A stretch of 43,132 nt of DNA, taken from assembly GCA_013822265.1 (NCBI GenBank), contig PNKD01000022.1, forward strand, positions 1-43,132. The letters run 5' to 3'. Source of the stretch: Leptothrix sp. (in: b-proteobacteria). GTDB lineage: Bacteria; Pseudomonadota; Gammaproteobacteria; Burkholderiales; Burkholderiaceae_C. Made by a program: the position numbers and the translations under genes. A model generated the notes under the pieces. That model was given only the letters and a program-made list of their open reading frames with translations, was not told where the DNA came from and did not search any database. Below, one piece after another: positions 35,660 to 43,132 of the stretch (its first letter is position 1; the number at the start of each line of letters is the position of its first letter).

Positions 35660-36084
35660 CACAGCGGCGCGAACTGCGAGCGCGGGGCGCGCGTGGGGAA
35701 GTGGCGGTTCAACAGACCCAGCCGCTCTTCGGCCAGGCCCTGGCTGTGGGCGACGCCGACGATGCGGTAGACCTCGGCACGTGCATGCCAGAGTTCGCGC
35801 AGCGTGCGCGCCTCGCGGATGCGGCAGCGAAGGGCGTCGGCCTCGTCGCCGGCGATGTCGGCCAGCGTGCCCAGAAAGTCGCTGCGCACGTCCGGCAGGC
35901 GGTCGGGGGCCATTGCAGCGGCGCGCGGCGACGGCGCGAGCAGCCAGAACATCGCGCGCTGCCAAGCGCCGCCGGCCGGTGCAAAGCGCAGCGACGGCGG
36001 GCAGGCTTCCGCACGCAGGCGGCTGCGGTCGCACAGCGTGCTGCGGCGGCTCCAGCGGGCGGGAAAGGCAAAGGACCTGAACAT
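35659..36084 (-). CDS. Hypothetical protein, first gene of a coupled pair
   Basis: The predicted 141-residue protein (from ATG 36084, MFRSFAFPARWS) has an Arg/Cys-rich start and a helical C-terminal half with ADALRCRIREARTLRELWHAR, AEVYRIVGVAHSQGLAEERL and LLNRHFPTRAPRSQFAPL. No domain is identified. The start is uncertain: ATG 36171 (MYPYFQPLP) is in frame upstream and neither has a ribosome-binding site. It is coupled to the downstream orphan gene by a TGATG overlap. Roughly 190 bp separate it from the helix-hairpin-helix gene, with a possible start of transcription there but no clear promoter. Confidence 0.6.
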   Translation of the reverse strand: MFRSFAFPARWSRRSTLCDRSRLRAEACPPSLRFAPAGGAWQRAMFWLLAPSPRAAAMAPDRLPDVRSDFLGTLADIAGDEADALRCRIREARTLRELWHARAEVYRIVGVAHSQGLAEERLGLLNRHFPTRAPRSQFAPL

Positions 36085-36275
36085 GGCAGTGATATCGGAC
36101 CGGTTGACGACAACCTGAGCCCGATGCTCGCCCGCGCCACGCCAAGGCAAAGGCTGGAAGTACGGGTACATCGCGCGCCAGTTCAGGCGCGGCGGCAGCC
36201 CCTCGCGGCCGGTGGCCGGCTTTCGGTGCGAGTGCGGCACGCCTGCTCGGGCGCACCGGATCTGTTTACACCCTC

Positions 36276-36632
36276 TCAGACCACGCCGTAGCGTGCCTTG
36301 CGCAGCGCGGTGTACTCCCACCAGGGCCGCGCGGGCGCGCCTTCCATGAAGGCCGTGGCGGCCATGAAGGTGTCGAGCACGCACGGATCCTGCCGGCGGC
36401 CGGCTCTCTCGCCCAGCGCCTGGTAAAGCGCAAAGGCGTCGCGCCCGGCCAGTTCCCGCGGTTCCTGAATGCCCAGCGACCGCAGGTCGGCGGCGATGGA
36501 CGGCCCGATGTTGGGCAACTGCTCGAGCGTCTCGCACTCGGCGGCCAGGCGGGCCTTGCGTGGCGGCGGCGCCTTGGGCGGGCGGGCGGCGCCCGCGGCG
36601 GTGGGGTGGGTGTGCAGCGTGCTCATCATCAC
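36276..36632 (-). CDS. Helix-hairpin-helix protein, Cdd1/mitomycin-resistance-like
   Basis: The 118-residue protein contains a helix-hairpin-helix DNA-binding unit ([23 protein letters not shown], about 33-55, with the GxG-like hairpin NIGPS) followed by [14 protein letters not shown] and the conserved end [14 protein letters not shown]. It fits the small family annotated as pathogenicity locus Cdd1 or mitomycin resistance protein. Start could be GTG 36632, ATG 36629 or ATG 36626; ATG 36629 overlaps the lexA stop as TGATG. This coupling implies co-expression with lexA and a role in DNA damage, which is inference. Confidence 0.85.
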   Translation of the reverse strand: MMMSTLHTHPTAAGAARPPKAPPPRKARLAAECETLEQLPNIGPSIAADLRSLGIQEPRELAGRDAFALYQALGERAGRRQDPCVLDTFMAATAFMEGAPARPWWEYTALRKARYGVV

Positions 36633-37318
36633 ATCAGCATGGTGTTGCGGATGAGCCCGACGGCAATGCCCTCGAGCTCGAAGTCTTGGGTGTCCAGCGG
36701 CACGTGGATGGGCTGGAAGTCGGGGTTCTCGGGCAGCAGTTCGATGCCCTTGCTGGTGCGGCGCAGGCGCTTGACCGTGACTTCGTCGCCCAGGCGGGCG
36801 ACGACGATCTGGCCGTTCTTGGCGTCTTGCGCCTTCTGCACCGCGAGCAGGTCGCCGTCGAGGATGCCGGCGTCGCGCATGCTCATGCCCTTGACCTTGA
36901 GCAGGTAGTCGGGGCGGCGCGAGAACATTGCCGCTTCCATCAGGTAGGTCTGGTCGACATGCTCCTGGGCCAGGATGGGGCTGCCTGCGGCCACGCGGCC
37001 CACCAGCGGCAGCGTGAGCTGCGCGATGTGCGGCAGCGGCAGCATGTACTGCTGGCCCCAGGGCGCCAGCCTGGCCTCGGCCATGGCGCGCAAGGTGTCA
37101 GACTTCAGCCTGATGCCGCGCGACGTGCCGCCCACCAGTTCGATGACGCCCTTGCGCGCCAGCGCCTGCAGGTGCTCTTCGGCGGCGTTGGCCGACTTGA
37201 AGCCGAGTTCGGCGGCGATCTCGGCCCGTGTGGGCGGCGCGCCGGTGCGCTCTATGGCGCTTTGCACCAGGTCGAGGATCTGCTGCTGGCGCGCGGTGAG
37301 CTTGGGGCTGTCTTGCAT
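36629..37318 (-). CDS. lexA: SOS repressor LexA
   Basis: LexA represses SOS genes and cleaves itself when RecA filaments form. The 229-residue protein has an N-terminal winged helix (1-72; [18 protein letters not shown] and [21 protein letters not shown]), a linker, the Ala111-Gly112 cleavage bond in [12 protein letters not shown], and a peptidase domain with Ser146 (VKGMSM) and Lys183 (EVTVKRL). The length is normal for betaproteobacteria, longer than E. coli LexA. GGAAA precedes ATG 37318. Two LexA-like boxes lie just upstream, giving autoregulation. Confidence 0.97.
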   Translation of the reverse strand: MQDSPKLTARQQQILDLVQSAIERTGAPPTRAEIAAELGFKSANAAEEHLQALARKGVIELVGGTSRGIRLKSDTLRAMAEARLAPWGQQYMLPLPHIAQLTLPLVGRVAAGSPILAQEHVDQTYLMEAAMFSRRPDYLLKVKGMSMRDAGILDGDLLAVQKAQDAKNGQIVVARLGDEVTVKRLRRTSKGIELLPENPDFQPIHVPLDTQDFELEGIAVGLIRNTMLM

Positions 37319-37335
37319 CGGGTTTCCGTCGAGGC

Positions 37336-37353
37336 ACTGGCTGTTTGTCCAGT
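37336..37353. promoter_or_regulatory. LexA-like box 1 upstream of lexA
   Basis: The palindrome ACTGG-N8-CCAGT (actggctgtttgtccagt) matches a relaxed LexA operator in which CTGG/CCAG replaces CTGT/ACAG. It begins 17 bases before the lexA ATG on the opposite strand sense and sits before the divergent asparaginase gene. Confidence 0.65.
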
Positions 37354-37355
37354 GG

Positions 37356-37371
37356 CTGTATTTTCATCCAG
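37356..37371. promoter_or_regulatory. LexA-like box 2 upstream of lexA
   Basis: CTGT-attttcat-CCAG has one perfect half and one mismatch from CTGT-N8-ACAG. Its centre lies 19 bases from the centre of box 1, which is about two helical turns, allowing adjacent dimers. It is 11 bases before the asparaginase ATG. Confidence 0.65.
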
Positions 37372-37382
37372 AAAGCCGATAG

Positions 37383-38378
37383 ATGCAAAACATTGACCGC
37401 AACCCGCCCGGCCTGGTGGTCATCCTGGGCACCGGCGGCACGATCGCCGGCACCGCCGCCAGTGCCGCCAGCCACGTCGGTTACCAGGCCGGCGCGCTGG
37501 GCGTTGAGGTGCTGGTGGCTGCCGTGCCGCCGCTGCGGGGCCTGGCGCTGGAGACCGAGACCCTGGCGCGGCTGGACAGCTGCCACATGGACCACGCCAC
37601 CTGGGCCGCGCTGGTCAGGCGTGCGGCCTGGCACCTGGCGCGGCCCGAGGTCGCCGGCGTGGTGGTCACGCACGGCACCGACACGCTGGAGGAAACCGCC
37701 TTCTTCCTGCACCGCACCGTGGCCGCGGCCAAGCCGCTGGTGCTGACAGCGGCGATGCGCCCGGCCACTGCCCTGTCGCCCGACGGCCCGCAGAACCTGT
37801 TCGACGCCGTGACGCTGGCGCGCGAGCCGGGCGCGCACGGCGTGCTGGCAGTGCTGGGCGGCGTGGTGCACGCCGGCGCCAGCCTGCGCAAGGTGCACGG
37901 CTACCGTGTCGACGCCTTCAGCGCCGGCGACGCCGGCCCGGTGGCGTTGCTGGAAGATGGCCGCGTGCGCACGCTGCGGCCCTGGCCGGCCGGCGCGCTG
38001 CACGACGCGGTGGCGCGAGCGCCGCAGCGCCTGCGCGAGCCGACCGGCTGGCCGGCGGTCGACATCGTCACCAGCCACGCCGGCGCGCGCGCCGCGGTCA
38101 TCGATGCACTGGTGGCGGCCGGCGCGCGCGGCCTCGTCATCGCCGGCACCGGCAACGGCAGCGTGCACGCCGAACTGCGCGCCGCCGCCCAGCGTGCGAG
38201 GGCTGCCGGCGTGGTGGTGCGCCGGGCCTCGCGCTGCCTGCTGGGTGGCGTGGTGGCCAGCGACGCGGGTGAGGGTGGTGCGACCGGCAACGCCGCCGAT
38301 CTGCTGCCCGATGCCGGCGTGCTGACGCCGGTACAGGCGCGCGTCGAACTGCTGCTGGACCTGCTGGCGGCAGGCTGA
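37383..38378 (+). CDS. Asparaginase, L-asparaginase family
   Basis: The 331-residue product hydrolyses asparagine to aspartate and ammonia, judging from family motifs. Motif 1 is ILGTGGTIAG (14-23) with the nucleophilic Thr; motif 2 is VVTHGTDTLEETAFFL (about 96-111) with the Thr-Asp pair; a Lys/Tyr-containing LTAAMRPATALSPDGPQNLFDAV follows. No signal peptide is present, so it is cytoplasmic. ATG 37383 (MQNIDRNPPG) begins next to the lexA boxes, so LexA might influence it. Which substrate preference it has (Asn versus Gln) is unknown. Confidence 0.9.
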   Translation: MQNIDRNPPGLVVILGTGGTIAGTAASAASHVGYQAGALGVEVLVAAVPPLRGLALETETLARLDSCHMDHATWAALVRRAAWHLARPEVAGVVVTHGTDTLEETAFFLHRTVAAAKPLVLTAAMRPATALSPDGPQNLFDAVTLAREPGAHGVLAVLGGVVHAGASLRKVHGYRVDAFSAGDAGPVALLEDGRVRTLRPWPAGALHDAVARAPQRLREPTGWPAVDIVTSHAGARAAVIDALVAAGARGLVIAGTGNGSVHAELRAAAQRARAAGVVVRRASRCLLGGVVASDAGEGGATGNAADLLPDAGVLTPVQARVELLLDLLAAG

Positions 38379-38406
38379 TGCGGCGGCGCGCCGGGCCCGC
38401 GGCCCG

Positions 38407-40431
38407 TCAGGCGGCCTGCATCGCCTCGAGCTCGGTCTGTGCCGCCATCCAGCGCTCTTCCAGCATCGCCACCTCGGCGCCTACGTGCGCCAGGCGGCGG
38501 CCCAGCTCGGCATAGTCGTCGGCGCTGGCATCGGGCCGCGACAGCGCGGCCTCGATCTCGACCTTCTCCTTGCCCAGCCTGGCCAGGCACTCGTCGATGC
38601 GCTGCAGCTCGTTGCGCAGCGGCCGCGTGGCCTCGGCCTGCTTGATGCGGGCGGCCTTGTTGCTCTGACGGTCGTCGCGCGGGGCGGGCCGCGGCGCGGC
38701 GGCCTTGGGTGCCGCCGTCTTGGGCGCGGCCACCGCGGGCGTGGACGTCGGCGCCGCAGCCTTGGCCTTGGCTGGTGGTGCTGCGGGTTCGGCGGCGGCA
38801 CCCGCGGCGCGCGGCGGGTCGGGGATGGGCTGGCCGCGCGCGTTGGCGCGCGACACCTCGAGCAGCCACTTCTGGTAGTCGTCGAGGTCGCCGTCGAAGG
38901 GCTCGACGCGGCCCTTGGCGACGAGCCAGAACTCGTCGCAGGTCTCGCGCAGCAGTGCGCGGTCGTGGCTGACCAGCATCACCGTGCCCTCGAACTCGTT
39001 GAGCGCGATCGACAGCGCCTCGCGCGTGGTCAGGTCGAGGTGGTTGGTGGGCTCGTCCATCAGCAGCAGGTTGGGGCGTTGCCACACCAGCATGGCCAGC
39101 ACCAGGCGTGCCTTTTCGCCGCCCGACAGGCTGCCCACGGGCTGCTGAACCATGTCGCCGACGAAGCGGAAGCTGCCGAGAAAGTCGCGCAGCTCTTGTT
39201 CGCGCGCCGCCGGGCCGACGTCGCGCGCCAGCCGCACCATGTGCATCAGCGGGCCGTCGTCGAGGTGCAGCACGTCGACCTCCTGCTGCGCGAAGTAGCC
39301 GATCACCAGGCCCTTGCCCTGCGTCGTCCTGCCGCTGACCAGCGGCAGCTCGCCGGCGATGGTCTTGACCAGCGTCGACTTGCCCTGGCCGTTGGCGCCC
39401 AGGATGCCGATGCGCTGGCCGGCCAGCACGCTGCGGCTGAAGTTCTTGACGATGGGCATGCCGTTGTAGCCGCAGCTGATGCCATCGAAGGCCAGCATCG
39501 GGTTGGGCAGGCTCAGCGGCTCGCGGAACTCGAAGTTGAAATCGCTGGCCGTCATCACCGGCGCCAGCCGCTCCATGCGTGCCAGCGCCTTGACGCGGCT
39601 CTGCGCCTGCTTGGCCTTGCTGGCCTTGGCCTTGAAGCGGTCGATGAACTTCTGCAGGTGGGCCACGCGCTCCTGCTGCTTGCTGAAGGCCGCCTGCGCC
39701 TGGCTCAGGCGTTCGGCGCGCATCTCTTCGAACGCGGTGTAGTTGCCGGTGTAGCGCGTGAGCTGCAGGTCGTCGAGGTGGACGATGACGTTGCAGATGG
39801 CGTCGAGAAACTCGCGGTCGTGGCTGATGACGACCATCAAGCCCTCGTAGCGCTTGAGCCAGGCCTCCAACCACACCAGCGCATCGAGGTCGAGGTGGTT
39901 GGTGGGCTCGTCCAGCAGCAGCAGGTCCGAAGGGCACATCAGCGCGCGCGCCAGCTGCAGCCGCATGCGCCAGCCGCCCGAGAAGGTGTTGACCGGCGCG
40001 TCGAGCTGGTCGCCGCGGAAGCCCAGGCCCATCAGCAGCGCCTGTGCGCGTGAGCGCGCGTCGAAGGCGCCGGCTTCGTCCAGCGCCTGGTGCGCGTCGG
40101 CCATGGCGTGGCCGTCGTCGGCGGCTTCGGCGGCGTGCAGCGCCTGCTGGGCCTGCATCAGCGGGATGTCGCCCTGCAGCACGAACTCGGTGGCGCCTTC
40201 GTCGGTCTCGGGCACGTCCTGCGCCACCTCGCCGACACGCCAGCGCGGCGGGATGTCGACGTCGCCGGCGTCGGCCTGCAGGCGGTGCGTCATCAGCGAG
40301 AACAGGCTGGACTTGCCGGCGCCGTTGCGGCCGATGAGGCCGACCTTCTCGCGCGGCTGCAGCGTCACGCTGGCGTTCTGCAGCACGACCTTGACGCCGC
40401 GGCGCAGCGTGACTTGGGAGATCTGGATCAT
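38407..40431 (-). CDS. ABC-F family ATPase, YheS/Uup type
   Basis: ABC-F proteins are soluble tandem ATPases that act on ribosomes, not transporters. This 674-residue chain has Walker A GRNGAGKSS (36-44) and signature FSGGWRMRLQLARAL in the first domain, a second Walker A GANGQGKST and signature LSGGEKARLVLAML, and an arm/linker containing RFKAKASKAKQAQSRVKAL. The C-terminal part has an Ala/Pro/Lys-rich linker and a coiled coil (about 575-674, RPLRNELQRIDECLARLGKEK). This layout suits YheS. ATG 40431 overlaps the prmB stop as ATGA. Confidence 0.92.
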   Translation of the reverse strand: MIQISQVTLRRGVKVVLQNASVTLQPREKVGLIGRNGAGKSSLFSLMTHRLQADAGDVDIPPRWRVGEVAQDVPETDEGATEFVLQGDIPLMQAQQALHAAEAADDGHAMADAHQALDEAGAFDARSRAQALLMGLGFRGDQLDAPVNTFSGGWRMRLQLARALMCPSDLLLLDEPTNHLDLDALVWLEAWLKRYEGLMVVISHDREFLDAICNVIVHLDDLQLTRYTGNYTAFEEMRAERLSQAQAAFSKQQERVAHLQKFIDRFKAKASKAKQAQSRVKALARMERLAPVMTASDFNFEFREPLSLPNPMLAFDGISCGYNGMPIVKNFSRSVLAGQRIGILGANGQGKSTLVKTIAGELPLVSGRTTQGKGLVIGYFAQQEVDVLHLDDGPLMHMVRLARDVGPAAREQELRDFLGSFRFVGDMVQQPVGSLSGGEKARLVLAMLVWQRPNLLLMDEPTNHLDLTTREALSIALNEFEGTVMLVSHDRALLRETCDEFWLVAKGRVEPFDGDLDDYQKWLLEVSRANARGQPIPDPPRAAGAAAEPAAPPAKAKAAAPTSTPAVAAPKTAAPKAAAPRPAPRDDRQSNKAARIKQAEATRPLRNELQRIDECLARLGKEKVEIEAALSRPDASADDYAELGRRLAHVGAEVAMLEERWMAAQTELEAMQAA

Positions 40432-41330
40432 GGGTTCTCGATGGCCTGGCCGGCGTGTTGGCGCAAGGCCTGGGCGGTGATCAGCAGCACCTGCTCGTCG
40501 CCGGCGCTGGTGCTCAGCCACACCACCTCCAGCGTCGGGAAAGCGGCTTCGAAATGCGGGCGCTCGTGGCCGACCTCGAGCACCAGCACGGCGTCGTCGG
40601 TCAGGTGGTGGGGAGCGCCGGCGAGCAGCTTGCGGATGAAGTCCATGCCGTCGTCACCGCCGGCGGCGTTGCCGTCCAGCGCCAGCGCGGGCTCGGCGCG
40701 GTACTCGGGCGGCAGCGCGGCCATGGCCGCGCGGTTGACGTAGGGCGGGTTGCACAGGATGAGGTCGTAACGGCGGCCGGCCACGGCGGCCAGGCCGTCG
40801 CCCTGCAGCAGTTCGATGCGATCGGCCAGGCCGTGGCGCTGCACGTTGCGCGCGGCCACCGCCAGCGCGTCGGCCGACAGGTCGGTGGCGTCCACCGTCA
40901 CCTCGGGCCAGGCCAGCGCGGCCAGCACGGCCAGGCTGCCGTTGCCGGTGCACAGGTCGAGCACGCGGTGCGTGCGCTCGCTGAGCCAGATGTCGATGTG
41001 GCCCTCGGCCAGCGGCTCGGCGATCAGCGAGCGCGGCACGATGCAGCGCTCGTCGACGAAAAACGGCACCCCCTGCAGCCAGGCCTCGCCGGTGAGGTAG
41101 GCCGCCGGCTTGCGCGTGGCGATGCGCTCGGCCACCAGCGCGCGCACCTGCGCGGCCTGCACCGGCGCCACATCCTGGGTGGCCACCGCGTCCAGCGCGT
41201 CCAGCGGCAGGCCCAGGCGCCACAGCACCAGCCAGGCGGCTTCGTCCCAGGCGTTGGTGGTGCCGTGGCCGAAGTGCACGCCGGCGGCCAGCAGCGCGGC
41301 CTCGGCCTGCACGAGCTGCAGCACGGTCAT
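40428..41330 (-). CDS. prmB: Ribosomal protein L3 glutamine methyltransferase PrmB
   Basis: PrmB methylates the side-chain amide of a conserved Gln in ribosomal protein L3. The 300-residue product has an N-terminal helical domain including [22 protein letters not shown], and a Rossmann domain with [17 protein letters not shown] (SAM loop), [17 protein letters not shown] and the substrate-binding [31 protein letters not shown] is specific to PrmB over PrmC. ATG 41330 overlaps the dapE stop and its own stop overlaps the next start, both as ATGA. Confidence 0.95.
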   Translation of the reverse strand: MTVLQLVQAEAALLAAGVHFGHGTTNAWDEAAWLVLWRLGLPLDALDAVATQDVAPVQAAQVRALVAERIATRKPAAYLTGEAWLQGVPFFVDERCIVPRSLIAEPLAEGHIDIWLSERTHRVLDLCTGNGSLAVLAALAWPEVTVDATDLSADALAVAARNVQRHGLADRIELLQGDGLAAVAGRRYDLILCNPPYVNRAAMAALPPEYRAEPALALDGNAAGGDDGMDFIRKLLAGAPHHLTDDAVLVLEVGHERPHFEAAFPTLEVVWLSTSAGDEQVLLITAQALRQHAGQAIENP

Positions 41331-42496
41331 GACAGGAAGCGCGCCAGCGTGTCGCGGTAGACGCGCGTCAGCGGCTCCAGCGCCGCGACGTCGACCCATT
41401 CGTCGATCTTGTGGATGCTCTCGTTGATGACGCCGAACTCCATCACCTGCGGGCAGATGCGCGCGATGAAGCGGCCGTCGGACGTGCCGCCGGTGGTGCT
41501 GAGCTCGGGCGTGACGCCGCACTCGGCCTCGATGGCCGCCACCAGCGCCGTGCTCAGGCTGCCCGGCGGCGTGAGGAAGGGCTCGCCGCCCAGCGTCCAC
41601 TGCAGCTCATGGTCGACGCCGTGGCGCTGCAGGATGGCCTCGACACGCTGGCGCAGCGAGGCCGGCGTCGACTCGGTGCCGAAGCGGAAGTTGAAGTCCA
41701 GCACCAGGTCGCCCGGGATGACATTGAGCGCGCCGGTGCCGGCGTGGATGTTGCTGACCTGCCAGCTCGTGGGCGGGAAAAAGGCATTGCCCTCGTCCCA
41801 GCGCGTGGCCACCAGTTCGGCAAGCGCCGGCGCCAACAGGTGCAGCGGGTTCTTCGCCAGCTGCGGGTAGGCGATGTGGCCCTGCACGCCCAGCACGCGC
41901 AGGCGGCCCGACAAGGTGCCGCGGCGGCCGTTCTTGACCATGTCGCCGAGCTGGTCGACCGAGGTCGGCTCGCCAACGATGCAGGCGTCGAGCCGTTCGC
42001 CGCGCTGCTGCAGCACCTCGACGGCGTGGCGCGTGCCGTGCAGCGCCGGGCCCTCTTCGTCGCTGGTGATGAGCAGCGCCACGCGGCCGCGGTGCTGCGG
42101 CGTGGCGAGCACGAAGTCGCCGGCGGCCACGGCCATCGCGGCCACGGCGGCCTTCATGTCGGCGGCGCCGCGGCCGTACAGGCGCGGCCCGGTGGGACCG
42201 GCGCGGTGCGTCGGCACGAAGGGGTCGCTGGCCCAGTGCTCCAGCGGGCCGGGCGGCACGACGTCGGTGTGGCCGGCAAACACGAGTGTCGGCCCCGGGA
42301 TGCCGGCGTCGTGCACGGCCCACAGGTTGGCCACGCGCGCTTCGGGGGGGCCGGCGTCGAGCGCCTCGCATGCGAAGCCGGCACCCTGCATCCGCTGCGT
42401 CAGCAGCGGCTGGCAGCCGCCGTCGGCCGGCGTCACCGAGCGGCAGGCGATCAGCGACTCGGTCAGGCGCAGCGCGGCGCCGGGGCCGCTGTTCAT
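41327..42496 (-). CDS. dapE: Succinyl-diaminopimelate desuccinylase
   Basis: DapE removes succinate from N-succinyl-LL-diaminopimelate in the lysine and peptidoglycan precursor pathway, using two zinc ions. The 389-residue M20-type enzyme shows [12 protein letters not shown] (metal His and Asp), [25 protein letters not shown] (catalytic Glu and metal Glu), [21 protein letters not shown] and the closing [22 protein letters not shown] 42496 overlaps the pilU stop (ATGA). No other dap genes are present here. Confidence 0.96.
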   Translation of the reverse strand: MNSGPGAALRLTESLIACRSVTPADGGCQPLLTQRMQGAGFACEALDAGPPEARVANLWAVHDAGIPGPTLVFAGHTDVVPPGPLEHWASDPFVPTHRAGPTGPRLYGRGAADMKAAVAAMAVAAGDFVLATPQHRGRVALLITSDEEGPALHGTRHAVEVLQQRGERLDACIVGEPTSVDQLGDMVKNGRRGTLSGRLRVLGVQGHIAYPQLAKNPLHLLAPALAELVATRWDEGNAFFPPTSWQVSNIHAGTGALNVIPGDLVLDFNFRFGTESTPASLRQRVEAILQRHGVDHELQWTLGGEPFLTPPGSLSTALVAAIEAECGVTPELSTTGGTSDGRFIARICPQVMEFGVINESIHKIDEWVDVAALEPLTRVYRDTLARFLS

Positions 42497-43132
42497 CGCT
42501 TGGGCACCGGTTGCCAGGTCGGCGTGCTGCTGGCGCGGCTGTCTTCGGGCCGCACGTCGATGGCGATCTCGGTGAAGGTGGCGGCCTCGTTCTCTTCCTT
42601 CTTGGCCGTGACGCGCGACACCGGCGCCTGCTCGTTCTGCAGCCGCCACAGCAGGTTGGTGGGCGAATCGGCGTGGGCCAGGCCCTCGTCGCGCGAGACC
42701 ACGCCCTCGGCGATGAGCCGCGCGATGTCGGCCTCGAAGGTGCGCGAGCCCTCGGCCAGCGACTTCTCCACCGCTTCCTTGATGCCCGAGATGTCGCCCT
42801 TGTCGATCAGCTCGGATACCAGCTTGGTGTTGAGCAGCACCTCGACGGCCGGCACGCGGCCGCCGACGTTGCTGCGCAGCAGGCGCTGCGAGACCACGGC
42901 ACGCAGGCCCGACGACAGGTCGGACAGCAGCGTCGGCCGCGCCTCGGGCGTGTAGAACGACAGGATGCGGCCCATCGCGTGGTAGCTGTTGTTGGCGTGC
43001 AGCGTGGCCAGCACGAGGTGGCCCGACAGCGCATAGCTGAGTGCGGCGCTCATGGTCTCGCGGTCGCGGATCTCGCCGATCAGGATGCAGTCGGGCGCCT
43101 GGCGCAGCGCGTTCTTCAGCGCGATCTGCAGG
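42493..43132 (-). CDS. pilU: Type IV pilus twitching motility ATPase PilU (C-terminal part, cut by window)
   Basis: PilU is a retraction ATPase assisting PilT in twitching. About 212 residues are visible; the N-terminus lies beyond 43132. Seen are [20 protein letters not shown] with the acidic Walker B-type segment GEIRDRETM, the His box [20 protein letters not shown], the arginine-rich [13 protein letters not shown], and a C-terminal region with [21 protein letters not shown]. The extended hydrophilic tail (about 60 residues after the ATPase core) and sequence [13 protein letters not shown] fit PilU better than PilT. Its stop overlaps the dapE start. Confidence 0.9.
   Translation of the reverse strand, partial: LQIALKNALRQAPDCILIGEIRDRETMSAALSYALSGHLVLATLHANNSYHAMGRILSFYTPEARPTLLSDLSSGLRAVVSQRLLRSNVGGRVPAVEVLLNTKLVSELIDKGDISGIKEAVEKSLAEGSRTFEADIARLIAEGVVSRDEGLAHADSPTNLLWRLQNEQAPVSRVTAKKEENEAATFTEIAIDVRPEDSRASSTPTWQPVPKR

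Overview
The window reads as an ordinary chromosomal segment of a very G+C-rich betaproteobacterium. The best fit is Burkholderiales near Rubrivivax, Leptothrix, Methylibium or Ideonella. This rests on the family mix and on protein style (phaC-phaB, the ImuAB pair, a long TrpRS, a DesA-type desaturase with a C-terminal extension, LexA); no database search was run. Coding density is high. I see no rRNA or tRNA genes, insertion sequences, integrases, prophage genes or CRISPR arrays. No gene-free stretch exceeds about 200 bases.

Region by region: 1-2.8 kb holds an SOS mutagenesis pair (imuA-imuB) behind a clear LexA box, then a 47-residue membrane peptide. From 2.8 to 5.4 kb, minus strand, lie a GNAT acetyltransferase, an alpha/beta-hydrolase and trpS, with an extragenic hairpin repeat after trpS. 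From 5.5 to 8.8 kb, plus strand, lie purN, rsmB and a fatty acid desaturase ending in a strong terminator. From 8.9 to 13.3 kb come a LapD-like degenerate GGDEF/EAL receptor, a zinc-ribbon Nudix hydrolase, maiA, pgeF and a small membrane protein. phaC and phaB (polyhydroxybutyrate synthesis) occupy 13.5-16.1 kb.

From 16.2 to 22 kb, minus strand, are a DUF2189/DUF2788 membrane pair and a map-glnD-mnmH cluster (N-terminal Met removal, PII uridylylation, tRNA selenation). purL and a nitronate monooxygenase-like gene run forward at 22-27.2 kb. Minus-strand genes at 27.2-31.1 kb encode a ChaN-like lipoprotein, an S9 peptidase and a Tim44-domain protein. A divergent secreted protein of unknown function follows; it looks like an M48/PDZ-type protein without its active site. 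YdcF, glutaryl-CoA dehydrogenase, msrA, a 27-bp tandem repeat and two coupled orphan genes lie at 32.5-36.1 kb.

From 36.3 to 37.4 kb lexA is coupled to a small helix-hairpin-helix gene, with two LexA-like boxes in front of lexA and opposite the divergent asparaginase gene. The last block, minus strand, is a tightly overlapping chain pilU (cut by the window edge)-dapE-prmB-ABC-F ATPase.

Functional links: lexA, its boxes, imuA-imuB and probably the helix-hairpin-helix gene form an SOS set. purN and purL are two purine biosynthesis steps. phaC and phaB supply PHB synthesis but phaA is absent here. No obvious new defence or mobile system is present. The most curious items are the second copy of the imuA-type palindrome context before the unknown secreted gene, the inactive M48-like protein itself, the receptor lacking a LapG neighbour, the short leader ORF overlapping phaC, and the 27-bp repeat array.
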